Origin: Spirochaetales bacterium
GTDB taxonomy: Bacteria > Spirochaetota > Spirochaetia > DAHUYW01
Direction of reading: 5' to 3'
Length of the DNA stretch: 64,000 nucleotides
Assembly: GCA_027306915.1 (NCBI GenBank)
Contig: DAHUYW010000001.1
Span: 1 to 64,000, forward strand
Position 1 is the first letter of the stretch. Each line of letters opens with the position of its first letter. The translations under genes were made by a program, and so were the position numbers. Shown one piece after another: positions 18,194 to 27,115 of this stretch. The notes below the pieces were generated by a model that was not told the origin of the DNA, ran no database searches, and worked only from the letters and a program-made list of their open reading frames with translations.

Positions 18194-19194
18194 TGTGCGT
18201 ACACCTCATCAAGCACTGTCTCCACACTCGGGGCCGGACTTTCCTGGGCATACCGAACCGCCTCGGAGATCGTCTCCTGCACCTCCGCGTCGATTGCCTC
18301 CATCTGTTCCTGCCCGACGCGGCCGTCATTCGCCAGGACCCCCCTCAGCTGCTCGATCGGGTCGGCCGAAAGCCAGGCCGTCACTTCCTCTTGGGGACGG
18401 TAGGTCGCCGGATCGTCGCGTTTGTGGCCGCCCCTCCGGTAGGTCACGCATTCCACAAGGGTCGGCCCCTCTCCGCTACGGGCCCGCTCGGCGGCCACCA
18501 GAGCCGCGTCGTATACGGCCAGGACATCGTTGCCATTCACGGTAACTCCGGGGATCCCATAGGCCGCCGCCCGTTCCGAGATGTGCTTGTTCAAGATCAC
18601 GTCGGTGATGTGCGTGGAGACTCCGTAGAGGTTATTCTCACAGACGAAGACAACCGGCAGCCGCCAAACCGCCGCGAGATTGACCGCTTCGTGCCAGTCG
18701 CCCTTGTTCACGGTCCCGTCTCCGAAGAAGTTGCACACAATCCTCTTCTCGCCGTGCTTCTTGAAGGCGAATGCCATGCCCGCGGCTATCGGAGAGGATG
18801 CACCGACAATCGCGATGGCTGGCAACGCTCCAACCGAGAAGTCACCGACGTGCAGGGAGCCGCCGCGGCCCCCGCAGCAGCCGGTCTGTTTGCCGAACAA
18901 CTCCGCAAGCAGGCTCTTGGGAGATACCCCTTTTGCGAGCGCCTGGCCGTGCCCGCGGTGAGTCAGGGTGATGAAGTCCGTCCGCTCTATCGCCTGGCAT
19001 ACGCCAACCGGGACCGCCTCCTGACCGTGGGAGAGATGGATCGTGCCCGGCATCAATCCCTTCAGAAAAAGCTGGTTGACGGCGAGCTCGAAGGAGCGAA
19101 TGAGCACCATCTTTCGATAGGCTTCCTTGAGCAACTCGGCTGGGTAACCCTGTGCGTCGGTGCGGGTGTAGGGTTCTGGATGTACAATCTTCAT
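18190..19194 (-). CDS. 2-oxoacid/acetoin dehydrogenase E1 component, alpha subunit
   Basis: 334 residues. The TPP-binding motif begins at NFFGDGTVNKGDWHEAVNLA and ends in ENN. LSHGQEAVPVG and GHGQALAKG are typical active-site segments. The start at 19194 is preceded by GGAGG; a second ATG 5 bases upstream is out of frame. It is encoded 15 bases downstream of the xylulokinase-like gene, so the E1 enzyme is part of the sugar operon rather than a separate pyruvate dehydrogenase operon. Confidence 0.9.
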   Translation of the reverse strand: MKIVHPEPYTRTDAQGYPAELLKEAYRKMVLIRSFELAVNQLFLKGLMPGTIHLSHGQEAVPVGVCQAIERTDFITLTHRGHGQALAKGVSPKSLLAELFGKQTGCCGGRGGSLHVGDFSVGALPAIAIVGASSPIAAGMAFAFKKHGEKRIVCNFFGDGTVNKGDWHEAVNLAAVWRLPVVFVCENNLYGVSTHITDVILNKHISERAAAYGIPGVTVNGNDVLAVYDAALVAAERARSGEGPTLVECVTYRRGGHKRDDPATYRPQEEVTAWLSADPIEQLRGVLANDGRVGQEQMEAIDAEVQETISEAVRYAQESPAPSVETVLDEVYAQ

Positions 19195-19209
19195 GTCATT
19201 GTCCTCCGC

Positions 19210-20730
19210 TTATTCGATGGCTGACTGCATGGACAGATCTGCCAGTGAGTGATAGTGCGGCGAGATATCCCTGGTACAGTCCCTAAAGATCTCATAGTAC
19301 TTGTCATAGGTCGCTGCATCGTCGGCGGCAGGATGGATTACCGCATCCGGAAGAGGTATCACCTCGGCTGCACCGTTCCATCCCGCGAAGACTCCCGCCG
19401 ACACCCCCGCAAGGAGGGCCGCGCCGAAGGAGGCGTCATCCTGAGAGGGCTTCACGAGCTTCATGCCAAGGGCGCTCGAGACTATTTCGCTCCACAAGGT
19501 GCTCTTGCTGCCGCCTCCAAGGAGCGACAGCTTGCCGATCGGCAATCCCATTGCCTGAATGGTCGCCAGGCAGTCCCGCAGCGTGAAGGCAACACCTTCG
19601 AGAACGGATCGCGCTAGATCCGGAAAGCGGTGGTACGCCGCAAGCCCGATGAAGGCACCCCGCAGCCGCGGATCCCAGTGGGGAGTCCTTTCCCCCATCA
19701 AGTAGGGTTGAAAGATCAGACCGTTACTGCCTGCCGGAGCCTGAGAAGCGGCCTGGACAATTGCGTCGAAGGTCAGCTCTCCGGACCCGGCAAACGCCGA
19801 GCGGAACCACTTCAGCGCCGCGGTTCCGCTCGTGGTCGCAGTTACCGTCAGGCCAAGGTCTTCGAACAGGAAGGGATAGGCAAGCGAACGACGCGAAGGA
19901 GCGACCTGCTCGGTCACGAGGTTCACGCAGCAGGAGGTCCCCAGCTTGACCACCCCTTCCCCCGGCGCGAGCGCGCCGGTCCCGAACACCTCCAGCGATG
20001 AATCGGCGCCTCCGACGGCGATCGGCAGCCCGGAGGGAAGGCCAACGCGCTCGGCAACCTCCGGCAGGAGGCGCCCGGCGATTGCGTCCGAAGGAAGGAC
20101 ACCGGGCAAGCTGCGGATGTCAAGGCCGGCGAGCGCACAAAGCTCCTCCGACCACCTCTTCCTTTCGAGATCAAAGAGCTGCGTGCCCACGGCGTCGAAG
20201 GGATCGGTCAGGTAGTCCCCGGTAAAGCGATGACGAACATAGTCCTTCGTCACCATGATCCTCTTCATTCGCCCCCACGTGTCCGGCTCGTTCTCGCGCA
20301 GCCAGCGCAGCTGGCTCAGAGTCCACGACGGGTTCACCGCCTGGCCCGAGATCTTGAAGATGCGATCCCCGGCGACCTTCGAGAGCTCCTCGGCGACCCG
20401 TACGCTCCGCAGGTCGGACCAATGAATCGTCGGGCGAACGATTTCGCCGCGATCCCCCAGGACCGCAACGTTGTGCGCCGGTCCTACGAAGGCAAGGCAC
20501 ACGACATCGGAGCCTGAGAGACCTCCGGATGCAAGACATTGACGGATTGCCGCACACGCCCCGCAGAACCAGTCTTCCGGATTCTGCTCAGCCCATCCGG
20601 GGCGCGGGTAAGCAGTCGCGTAGTCGGCCTGTCCCTTTGCCGCTACTCGACCTTCCCGATCGATCGCGGAGGCCTTCGCTCCGCTCGATCCCACATCGAC
20701 GCCCAGCAAGAGTCCCATCCTTTCGGTCAC
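19210..20730 (-). CDS. xylB: FGGY-family carbohydrate kinase, xylulokinase-like
   Basis: 506 residues. The phosphate-1 motif LLGVDVGSSGAKASAID opens the protein. DYVRHRFTGDYLTDPFDA, GGADSSLEVFGTGA and the C-terminal LLGGGSKSTLWSEIVSSALG are typical of xylulokinases. It should phosphorylate a ketopentose or related sugar using ATP. The start is a GTG at 20730 overlapping the upstream oxidoreductase stop (GTGA); the more obvious ATG at 20718 has its SD-like GAAAGG with no spacing. The true substrate depends on the transporter and is unproven. Confidence 0.85.
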   Translation of the reverse strand: MTERMGLLLGVDVGSSGAKASAIDREGRVAAKGQADYATAYPRPGWAEQNPEDWFCGACAAIRQCLASGGLSGSDVVCLAFVGPAHNVAVLGDRGEIVRPTIHWSDLRSVRVAEELSKVAGDRIFKISGQAVNPSWTLSQLRWLRENEPDTWGRMKRIMVTKDYVRHRFTGDYLTDPFDAVGTQLFDLERKRWSEELCALAGLDIRSLPGVLPSDAIAGRLLPEVAERVGLPSGLPIAVGGADSSLEVFGTGALAPGEGVVKLGTSCCVNLVTEQVAPSRRSLAYPFLFEDLGLTVTATTSGTAALKWFRSAFAGSGELTFDAIVQAASQAPAGSNGLIFQPYLMGERTPHWDPRLRGAFIGLAAYHRFPDLARSVLEGVAFTLRDCLATIQAMGLPIGKLSLLGGGSKSTLWSEIVSSALGMKLVKPSQDDASFGAALLAGVSAGVFAGWNGAAEVIPLPDAVIHPAADDAATYDKYYEIFRDCTRDISPHYHSLADLSMQSAIE

Positions 20731-21770
20731 GCTAGAGTTATCTCCCGGTCTTCCTTCATCGACTGATACGCCGCCAACACCAGCTGCAGTCCAGGCCGCA
20801 TCTTTTTTCCCGAGGTGACAGGCTCCTTGGCGCTGCGGACGCAATCGATGAAGTGCGCAACCTCGAGCTCGAAGGTGTCGGCTTCCGGTATGATGATCTC
20901 GCTCTCGGAGGAGAGCGCCGATAGGATCGAGTCGCCGACCTTGTCGCGAAAGAGCTTGATTGTCCCTCCATAGGTCCCGGCCGCACGTATGCTTCCGCCT
21001 TCCCCCTCAATCCTCAAGGTATGCTCTTCAGTCCCTGACGCGGTCAGCGCGTTTTTCATGAGGTAGCTTTGGATCATGATCCCGATGGCGCCGCCGGAAA
21101 ATCGCAGCAGCGCCACGCTTGTGTCGTCGCCTTGCATGCTTGCAAAGCGCTGCGGGGCTCGGCGGGCGTAGACGGCGGTGATGTCTCCGACGATCATCCG
21201 CAGCTTCTCGAAATCGTGGACTCCTCCCGACATCATCATGCCGCCGCCGGCCATCTTGTCATCAAGGAACCATGGCCGCTCTTTTTTGAACGATTCCTCG
21301 AGATAGCAGCCGCGCGACATCTGTACCAGCACCGGGCTGCCGATCGCTCCCGCCTTCATGAGGTCCCGAACCTGACGGTAAAGCGGGCTGAACACCTCGT
21401 TTTCAGCCACCATCAATACCACGCCGGCCTCTTCGGCTGCGGCGATCATTCGGTCGGCCTCGTCGAGGGAGACGGCTAGAGGCTTTTCACAGAGGACATG
21501 CTTCTTGTGACGAGCGGCGGACACCGCGCACTCCGCGTGCATGTTGTGTGGCAGACAAATATCGACGGCATCGAGCTCTTCGTCGCGCAGCACCGACTCG
21601 TAGTTGTCTGCGGCTCGCGTCTCGGGCGAAAGCGCCGCGAGGCGTTCTGCCCTTGTCGAGTCAACGTCGATTGCCCACCGCAGGTCGGCGCCGCGCGCGA
21701 GGAATGCCCGCGCATGTCGATAGCCTGCCCAACCGCAACCGATGATTGCCACGGACAGTCGTTTCTTCAT
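20727..21770 (-). CDS. Gfo/Idh/MocA-family oxidoreductase
   Basis: About 347 residues. The NAD(P) motif IIGCGWAGYRHA lies at the start, and the substrate-side lysine is in EKPLAVSLDEAD, as in the family. It probably oxidises or reduces a sugar, inositol or sugar acid before the kinase step. The start at 21770 is uncertain, because the SD-like AAAGG is very close; a GTG at 21788 is possible. It is followed by the kinase with a 4-base overlap. Confidence 0.85.
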   Translation of the reverse strand: MKKRLSVAIIGCGWAGYRHARAFLARGADLRWAIDVDSTRAERLAALSPETRAADNYESVLRDEELDAVDICLPHNMHAECAVSAARHKKHVLCEKPLAVSLDEADRMIAAAEEAGVVLMVAENEVFSPLYRQVRDLMKAGAIGSPVLVQMSRGCYLEESFKKERPWFLDDKMAGGGMMMSGGVHDFEKLRMIVGDITAVYARRAPQRFASMQGDDTSVALLRFSGGAIGIMIQSYLMKNALTASGTEEHTLRIEGEGGSIRAAGTYGGTIKLFRDKVGDSILSALSSESEIIIPEADTFELEVAHFIDCVRSAKEPVTSGKKMRPGLQLVLAAYQSMKEDREITLA

Positions 21771-21998
21771 ACCTTTCAGACTCCGCACTCATTCGAATTG
21801 ATTCCGCTTCTTGGACCGCCGCGAGGGACACCGTGACCAACAAAGGCGATCTTCGCCCCCTTGACGGCGTGTGCCGCACCGGCAGTCCGGATGCGGCACG
21901 TCGCCCTCGAGGTCTCGAGATATTCATGGATCGTCAGGCACGCAGGCACACGCGCCGGCCGCCACGGAGATCTCGACTGCTTCAGTCGCGGGAGGTCT

Positions 21999-23054
21999 CT
22001 ACGGCGTAGACGCCATGGGAATTGCATCCTGGAAGGTTTCGTGGCCCTTGCGGAAAAACACCATCTCGCTCAAGTCGGCCATCAGACCCTCCGGCGTGCT
22101 GTAGATCTTTCGCTTTCCAATGTGTGGGATGTCCATGACAGTCCCGTCGGCGATATGAATCTTCCCGCGATAGGCCTGAATCGCCACATACGCCGCCATG
22201 TAGCCGTACCAATACGGCGACCACAGATCGAACTCTTTCTCGGTCTGGTTTTCGAGGTACGTCGTCATCGTGGAAGGAAGGGCGGCGCCGGTGGAATACA
22301 CCTTGCCCACCCGTCCGGTGTCATCGATCGCTTTGTTGACTGCCGGGTTGGCCATGCCGGAAGCCGAAATGAACCCGGCGAGGTGCGGATGCGCCTCCAT
22401 TGCCGAGAGCGCCATCGAGTAGGCAGTATCAGGATCGTCGTGCATGTACAGCGTGTCGATGACGTGCAGGGATTTGTACTTCGGCACCGTGGCGATCAGG
22501 TTATCGATAGCCTTTAGAACCTCGTTGAAGTCGGTAATGTTGGGCGAAGGAGCCAGCCATATGACGTTACCACCATTTGGATTGTCGTAGAGCGCGCTGT
22601 CAAGTATGGCCTCGGCCTGTACCTTGTAGGGTGCAATGTTGATGTACAGATTGCGCCCTGCAGTGCCCACGTCCGAGTCGAAAGCGATCACGACCGCACC
22701 GTTCTGCCGCATCTTCTCGAGAACCGGCACGGGTGCGTTTGCATCCGAAGACGTGGTCACCACTATCTTCGGGTTCTGAGGCAGCAGGTTCTGCAGATCC
22801 TCGACGTACTGCTGAACGTCATTCTGGGGCGGCCCCAGCGTCACCATCTTCACGCCCAGCTCGTCGCACGCCTTCTGTGCTCCCTGCTGCGCGAGCTGAA
22901 AGTAGACGAATGCGGTAAACTTCGGAACGTAGTACAGAGTCTCCTGCTGCGCTTTCCCAGCGCCACTCGCTTCTTTGCTTCCGCCGGCGAACAGCGGGGC
23001 GATGCTCACTGCGACAAGCACCAGAAGCGGTATCAGGAATCTTGCCCTTCTCAT
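21999..23054 (-). CDS. Sugar ABC transporter, periplasmic substrate-binding protein
   Basis: 351 residues. The signal peptide ends LFAGGSKEASG, a form common in spirochaetes; there is no lipobox cysteine. The mature protein is a Peripl_BP_4-type protein: tandem Rossmann lobes with YVPKFTAFVYFQLAQQGAQK, DSDVG and IDDTGRVGK. It is closest in character to the rhamnose/autoinducer-2/ribose binding group. AAGGAG precedes the start. It follows the two permeases in the operon and ends with a 228-base gap before the oxidoreductase gene. Confidence 0.88.
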   Translation of the reverse strand: MRRARFLIPLLVLVAVSIAPLFAGGSKEASGAGKAQQETLYYVPKFTAFVYFQLAQQGAQKACDELGVKMVTLGPPQNDVQQYVEDLQNLLPQNPKIVVTTSSDANAPVPVLEKMRQNGAVVIAFDSDVGTAGRNLYINIAPYKVQAEAILDSALYDNPNGGNVIWLAPSPNITDFNEVLKAIDNLIATVPKYKSLHVIDTLYMHDDPDTAYSMALSAMEAHPHLAGFISASGMANPAVNKAIDDTGRVGKVYSTGAALPSTMTTYLENQTEKEFDLWSPYWYGYMAAYVAIQAYRGKIHIADGTVMDIPHIGKRKIYSTPEGLMADLSEMVFFRKGHETFQDAIPMASTP

Positions 23055-23098
23055 CCTTTCTCTCCTTCGCCTGTCTCCACAGGCATTTAGAAATTCTT

Positions 23099-24103
23099 TT
23101 ACCTTGCTGACTCGCTCTTATCCGGAAGGACCGCCGCCTGAAACCTTCTCTCGGACACCTTTCGCGTCACCGTCGGGACCAAGATCGAGATCGTGAGGAT
23201 AAGTCCCACGACGAGCATCTGAACAGCCCCGTTGGTATTCTTCAACCCCATCGCGTTCTGAATCGTTGCCAAAAGAAGAATTGACAGGACAAGCCCGACG
23301 ACATTCCCCTTCCCGCCCTCGATCCTGAATCCCCCCAAGGCAACGCACGCGACTACGAACAGCAGGATGGAAGACAGGTTGTCCGCCCGGGCCGATTGGT
23401 ATTGTCCGATGAAAACAAGCGCCGAGATCCCAGCCGTGAGACCGCCTATCCCATAGGTGCTGGCTATTATCCGTTTGACGTTATGCCCCGACAGATGGGT
23501 CGCCGTGCGATTGTTTCCCGTTGCGTAAAGGAGCCGGCCGTACGCGGTCCTGTGAATCAGGACATACGCCGCCACGAACAGAACGCCCAGCAGCAGAAGC
23601 GAGATCGGAACGCCTGCGATGGAGTTGTTGCCCACCCAGATATAGGGGGGCTTGAAGGCGTTCAAGCCGTATCCTCCCGGCCCGCCAATCCAGAGGGCAA
23701 TCGCGCGATACACGGCGCTCATCCCAAGCGTCACCGCCATCGAGGGAAGGGAGAACGTCACAACGAGGATTCCATTGAACAAGCCTGCCAGAACGGAAAA
23801 ACCGACCACGATGACCAACGCCGCCCAGAAGGGAGTCCCTTCTAGGGAGAGTCTCGCGAAGCTCACGGTACCGACCGCCACCAGCGCCGGCAGGGATATG
23901 TCAATCTCGCCGACGAGGATGATCATGATGAAGCCGACGGCCATGATACCGGTGATCGCCATCGACTGCTGAAGCGAATACAAGATTTGAAATGCGCTCA
24001 AGTACAGCGGCGAAAGAGTGCTCGCGGTCACCACCGAGATCACCAGGAATACGAAGAGGAAGGTTTCCCAGCTGTAGGTGCGGAAAAACTGCCGCGTTGC
24101 CAT
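23099..24103 (-). CDS. Sugar ABC transporter permease (RbsC family), second copy
   Basis: About 334 residues with eight to ten transmembrane segments. It carries the RbsC-type signature around IGGLTAGISALVFIGQYQSARAD and the closing GLILTISILVPTVTRK. The start at 24103 (MATRQFFRTYSWE) has GGAG 7 bases upstream and lies 2 bases after the stop of the first permease. The two permeases differ enough to be a heterodimer pore. Confidence 0.88.
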   Translation of the reverse strand: MATRQFFRTYSWETFLFVFLVISVVTASTLSPLYLSAFQILYSLQQSMAITGIMAVGFIMIILVGEIDISLPALVAVGTVSFARLSLEGTPFWAALVIVVGFSVLAGLFNGILVVTFSLPSMAVTLGMSAVYRAIALWIGGPGGYGLNAFKPPYIWVGNNSIAGVPISLLLLGVLFVAAYVLIHRTAYGRLLYATGNNRTATHLSGHNVKRIIASTYGIGGLTAGISALVFIGQYQSARADNLSSILLFVVACVALGGFRIEGGKGNVVGLVLSILLLATIQNAMGLKNTNGAVQMLVVGLILTISILVPTVTRKVSERRFQAAVLPDKSESAR

Positions 24104-24105
24104 TG

Positions 24106-25155
24106 CTACTCCGCGCTCCCGCGTCTCTTCGATTTCAAGAGGCCGCCGACTCGCCGCAAGACGATGGCATCCAGCACACACGCGCCGACGATCGCCAATC
24201 CGTAGAGAAGCTCCCGGGTAACCTGACTCGCCTGTACCAAGATCAGACCGTTATCCATGGTAGAAAGAAGCAGCGCGCCAAACGACGCGCCTACGACGTT
24301 TCCGGATCCCCCGAGCACGCTCACCCCTCCAACGACCACGTAGCCGATCACGTTGATCTCCAATCCCTGCGCGGCCCACGGCACGACGTACGAGGAGCGG
24401 GCAGCAAAGAGAAACCCGGCCAGGCCGGTCAGCGCTCCGCACAAGAGGTATGCGCCCAGAGTGACTCTAGGTACCTTCAACCCGTAGAAGGTTGCCGCGC
24501 TCGGATTCGAGCCAACCGCGTAGATCTGCCTGCCGATCCTCGTATACCGGAGGTACACCGACACCAGCACGACCACGCCCACCGCAATGACCGCTAGATT
24601 CGAGACTCCAGGTACGATTTCGCCCGTGACTGTTTGAGTGACCCAAACCGGGACCGTTCGCGGATCGATCTGCTGTCCGTTCGCGTAGATGTTCACCAGG
24701 CCTCGATAGATCGACAGCCCGCCGAGGGTAGCGAAGATCGAAGAGACTCTCCCGTAGCCCACGATCAGCCCGTTGATCAGACCGCACAGCAGCCCGATCC
24801 CCACCGGAACGAGAATCATGACCGGCCCCGCATCCGGAACCTTGCGAATGATGTCCAATCCAACATAGGCGCACAGGGCGAGTACGGAGGCGATCGAGAC
24901 GTCATAGTTGCGGGTGATTATCACAACCCCTTCCGCGCACGCGAGGATCGCCATGATGCAGGTATTCAGGAAGATCGTATTCAAGTTAGAAAGGGTAAAG
25001 AACCTCTTTGCGACAAGTGAGAACACGAGGATGATCAGGGCCTCGAATATGAGAACTCCCGCAACCCGGTTCCTGAGTATGACGACGCTCCAATGCTGCC
25101 TCACCGGTTCGGCACCCGACTTCATCGCGCTCTTATCGAGCACCAGGTTCTTCAT
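24106..25155 (-). CDS. Sugar ABC transporter permease (RbsC family), first copy
   Basis: 349 residues. It is hydrophobic with the RbsC-family pattern (AEGVVIITRNYDVSIASVLA, IYAVGSNPSAATFYGL, ALTGLAGFLFAARSS). The start overlaps the ATPase stop by 4 bases. An N-terminal cytoplasmic tail of about 30 residues precedes the first membrane segment. Confidence 0.88.
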   Translation of the reverse strand: MKNLVLDKSAMKSGAEPVRQHWSVVILRNRVAGVLIFEALIILVFSLVAKRFFTLSNLNTIFLNTCIMAILACAEGVVIITRNYDVSIASVLALCAYVGLDIIRKVPDAGPVMILVPVGIGLLCGLINGLIVGYGRVSSIFATLGGLSIYRGLVNIYANGQQIDPRTVPVWVTQTVTGEIVPGVSNLAVIAVGVVVLVSVYLRYTRIGRQIYAVGSNPSAATFYGLKVPRVTLGAYLLCGALTGLAGFLFAARSSYVVPWAAQGLEINVIGYVVVGGVSVLGGSGNVVGASFGALLLSTMDNGLILVQASQVTRELLYGLAIVGACVLDAIVLRRVGGLLKSKRRGSAE

Positions 25156-26729
25156 ACGGGTTTCCCTTCGTCGCCGACCCCGATGGCGGCGATCATTATC
25201 CTTTCCTGCGTCGCCTCCCCTCGCGAGAACTCGGCCGCAAGCAGCCCGTCCGCTATGACTAGAATGCGATCGCTCAGCTCGAGGATCTCCGGCAGATCCG
25301 AAGAAATCAAGAGAATGCCGAGTCCCTGTGCGGCCAATTCTCTAATGACCGCGTGTACCTGCGCTTTGGAGCCTATGTCGATGCCGTGCGTCGGCTCATC
25401 GCAGAGGACAACCCTGGGACTCATGCTCATCCATTTTGCAAGGACGACTTTCTGACGGTTACCGCCGGAAAGGGAGGATATCTTGACCCTCGGTCCGGAC
25501 GACTTAATCAAGAATCGCCTGGTGTACTCCGCGTATACTTCCCTTTCCCTCGGTGTGTTGGCGAAACCTGCGTGCGCGTATTTCACGACCGCAGGAAGAA
25601 GCATGTTGTCGATCACTGAAAGCTCTGCTATCAGCCCTTCAACCTCGCGATCCTCCGGAACATACACGACCCCTTCCCGTATCATGCGTGCGGGATCGCC
25701 GACTCTGACCTCCTTATCGTTAACCCAGACCTTTCCGCGGGAAATGGGAATCGCTCCGAATACGGCCTTGGCTATTTCGGTTCGCCCTGATCCGACCAGC
25801 CCGGCCATCCCGAGGATTTCTCCCGCCCGAATTGCGAACGATATGTCGGAAAACTCGCCGTGGGCGCTCAGCCCCTCGACGCGGAGCACGCTCTTTGCGG
25901 CCCTGCCGGGCGTATCGCCCCCACTCGATGCGCCGCTGTCGCGGCCTCCGTACAATTCATGAAGGGAGCGGCCGACCATGCATCGAACGATCTCGCCCTG
26001 AGTCATGGCCGACATCTCCTGCGTAACGACGTGAACCCCGTCGCGCAGTATGGTGATCCGATCGGCAAAACCAAACAGCTCCTCGAGCCTGTGCGAGATA
26101 TAGACTATCGATACTCCGGATTCTTTGAGCCTGCCGACGATCTCGAACAGTTGTTTCGTTTCATTCGGCGAAAGCGAAGCGGTCGGTTCGTCCAAGAGCA
26201 AAAGCTTCTCGTGAGCATCGAAGAGTGCTCGGGCGAACTCGACGAACAACATCTGTCCGACCGAGAGCGAGACGACCGGAGCCTTCGGATCGAGCTTCGC
26301 CCCAAGCCGCTCAAGCACCTGTCGTGTTCTCCGATACATCAGCTTCCTGTCGACGAACCCCGCTCTCGTTTTTGGGTGGACTCCCATGAAGATGTTCTCA
26401 GCCACATCGAGGTTCGGGAACAGCTTCGGATCCTGGTAAACGGCCAGCACTCCGTTGGTCCTCGCTTCCATGGGGTCACGGAACCGGATCTCGACCCCGT
26501 CCAGCATCATCTGACCGCAATCGGGGATTTCCAGACCCGTGATTATCTTCACGAGGGTTGACTTGCCTGCGCCGTTTTCGCCCACCAGGGCGTGGATCTC
26601 ACCGGGTAGGATATCGAGATTGATGTCCCTGAGGGCATGTATGCCGCCGTAGCTTTTGGTGAGTTGTCTGATGCTGAGCCGCGTTTGTGCGTCGTCCCGG
26701 CTCACGGATGTTCCACTCACGTCTGCCAT
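25152..26729 (-). CDS. Sugar ABC transporter ATP-binding protein (RbsA/MglA type)
   Basis: About 525 residues with two ABC domains. The first has Walker A GENGAGKST, a modified signature LSVGQ and the Walker B LLLLDEPTASLSP. The second has a degenerate P-loop (GLVGSGRTE), signature LSGGNRQK and Walker B VVLCDEPTHG. A degenerate site is normal in this family. It is the first gene of the leftward operon. The ATG at 26729 has only a weak SD. Confidence 0.9.
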   Translation of the reverse strand: MADVSGTSVSRDDAQTRLSIRQLTKSYGGIHALRDINLDILPGEIHALVGENGAGKSTLVKIITGLEIPDCGQMMLDGVEIRFRDPMEARTNGVLAVYQDPKLFPNLDVAENIFMGVHPKTRAGFVDRKLMYRRTRQVLERLGAKLDPKAPVVSLSVGQMLFVEFARALFDAHEKLLLLDEPTASLSPNETKQLFEIVGRLKESGVSIVYISHRLEELFGFADRITILRDGVHVVTQEMSAMTQGEIVRCMVGRSLHELYGGRDSGASSGGDTPGRAAKSVLRVEGLSAHGEFSDISFAIRAGEILGMAGLVGSGRTEIAKAVFGAIPISRGKVWVNDKEVRVGDPARMIREGVVYVPEDREVEGLIAELSVIDNMLLPAVVKYAHAGFANTPREREVYAEYTRRFLIKSSGPRVKISSLSGGNRQKVVLAKWMSMSPRVVLCDEPTHGIDIGSKAQVHAVIRELAAQGLGILLISSDLPEILELSDRILVIADGLLAAEFSRGEATQERIMIAAIGVGDEGKPV

Positions 26730-27025
26730 ACCTGTGTTTCGCAACCCACGTGGCGCCCTCGACCGGAAGTCCGCACCCGGCCGCCGCCACGGGCGAAAAG
26801 GACACCTCCGGTGGAGCTATTTCGTGCGGTGATCGCGTTCATGTCGTGCAGGACACGTACTTTTTTCACTTCGTCTTCGACCCGCCACTGCGATAGTCGA
26901 GGCAAGAGCTGTCTCGACATCCCGGGCCGCTCGCAGAGCCAACTTCATCGACGCAACCACGTCGGCTCGGCCTTCATGCCACATAGATTGACGCGCCGGC
27001 GCTTCGTGTTCCTTTCCACGTCCCC

Positions 27026-27055
27026 AGTCTAGTGGCACAAATTCGGTATTGTCAA
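27026..27055 (-). promoter_or_regulatory. Leftward promoter of the sugar operon
   Basis: On the minus strand TTGACA (27055-27050), an 18-base spacer and TAGACT (27031-27026) form a recognisable sigma-70 promoter. The -35 overlaps the left operator half-site, so a bound GntR-type protein should block it. Confidence 0.55.
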
Positions 27056-27086
27056 GAAAAATCTTGTTTCATCTTGTATTGACAAG
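27053..27086. promoter_or_regulatory. Probable GntR operator cluster
   Basis: Two inverted repeats lie side by side: CAAGA-N4-TCTTG (27053-27066) and CTTGT-N4-ACAAG (27073-27086), with the shared hexamer ATCTTG at 27061 and 27071. They overlap the -35 elements of both divergent promoters. This is a likely binding site for the GntR-type regulator encoded at 27116, though binding is an inference. Confidence 0.5.
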
Positions 27087-27107
27087 CTAGTACGGCGCCC
27101 TCATAAT
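27079..27107 (+). promoter_or_regulatory. Rightward promoter of gntR-transketolase operon
   Basis: TTGACA (27079-27084), exactly 17 bases, then CATAAT (27102-27107). The expected transcription start is near 27114, two bases before the ATG of the regulator, so the mRNA would be almost leaderless. No Shine-Dalgarno sequence is present. Confidence 0.65.
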
Positions 27108-27115
27108 GAGCCATC

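Larger units (their letters stand above)
26730..27115. other. Divergent control region between the transporter operon and gntR-type gene
   Basis: 386 bases with two oppositely facing promoters and an operator cluster near 27026-27107, given separately. The leftward transcript would carry a leader of about 290 bases (26730-27019). It contains no convincing gene or riboswitch that I can fold by eye. Confidence 0.6.

Noticed and set aside
26817..27038. 73-codon leftward frame in the leader of the sugar operon
   Set aside because: Arg/Ala-rich, no SD, and it starts upstream of the predicted transcription start, so a leader peptide is not supported.
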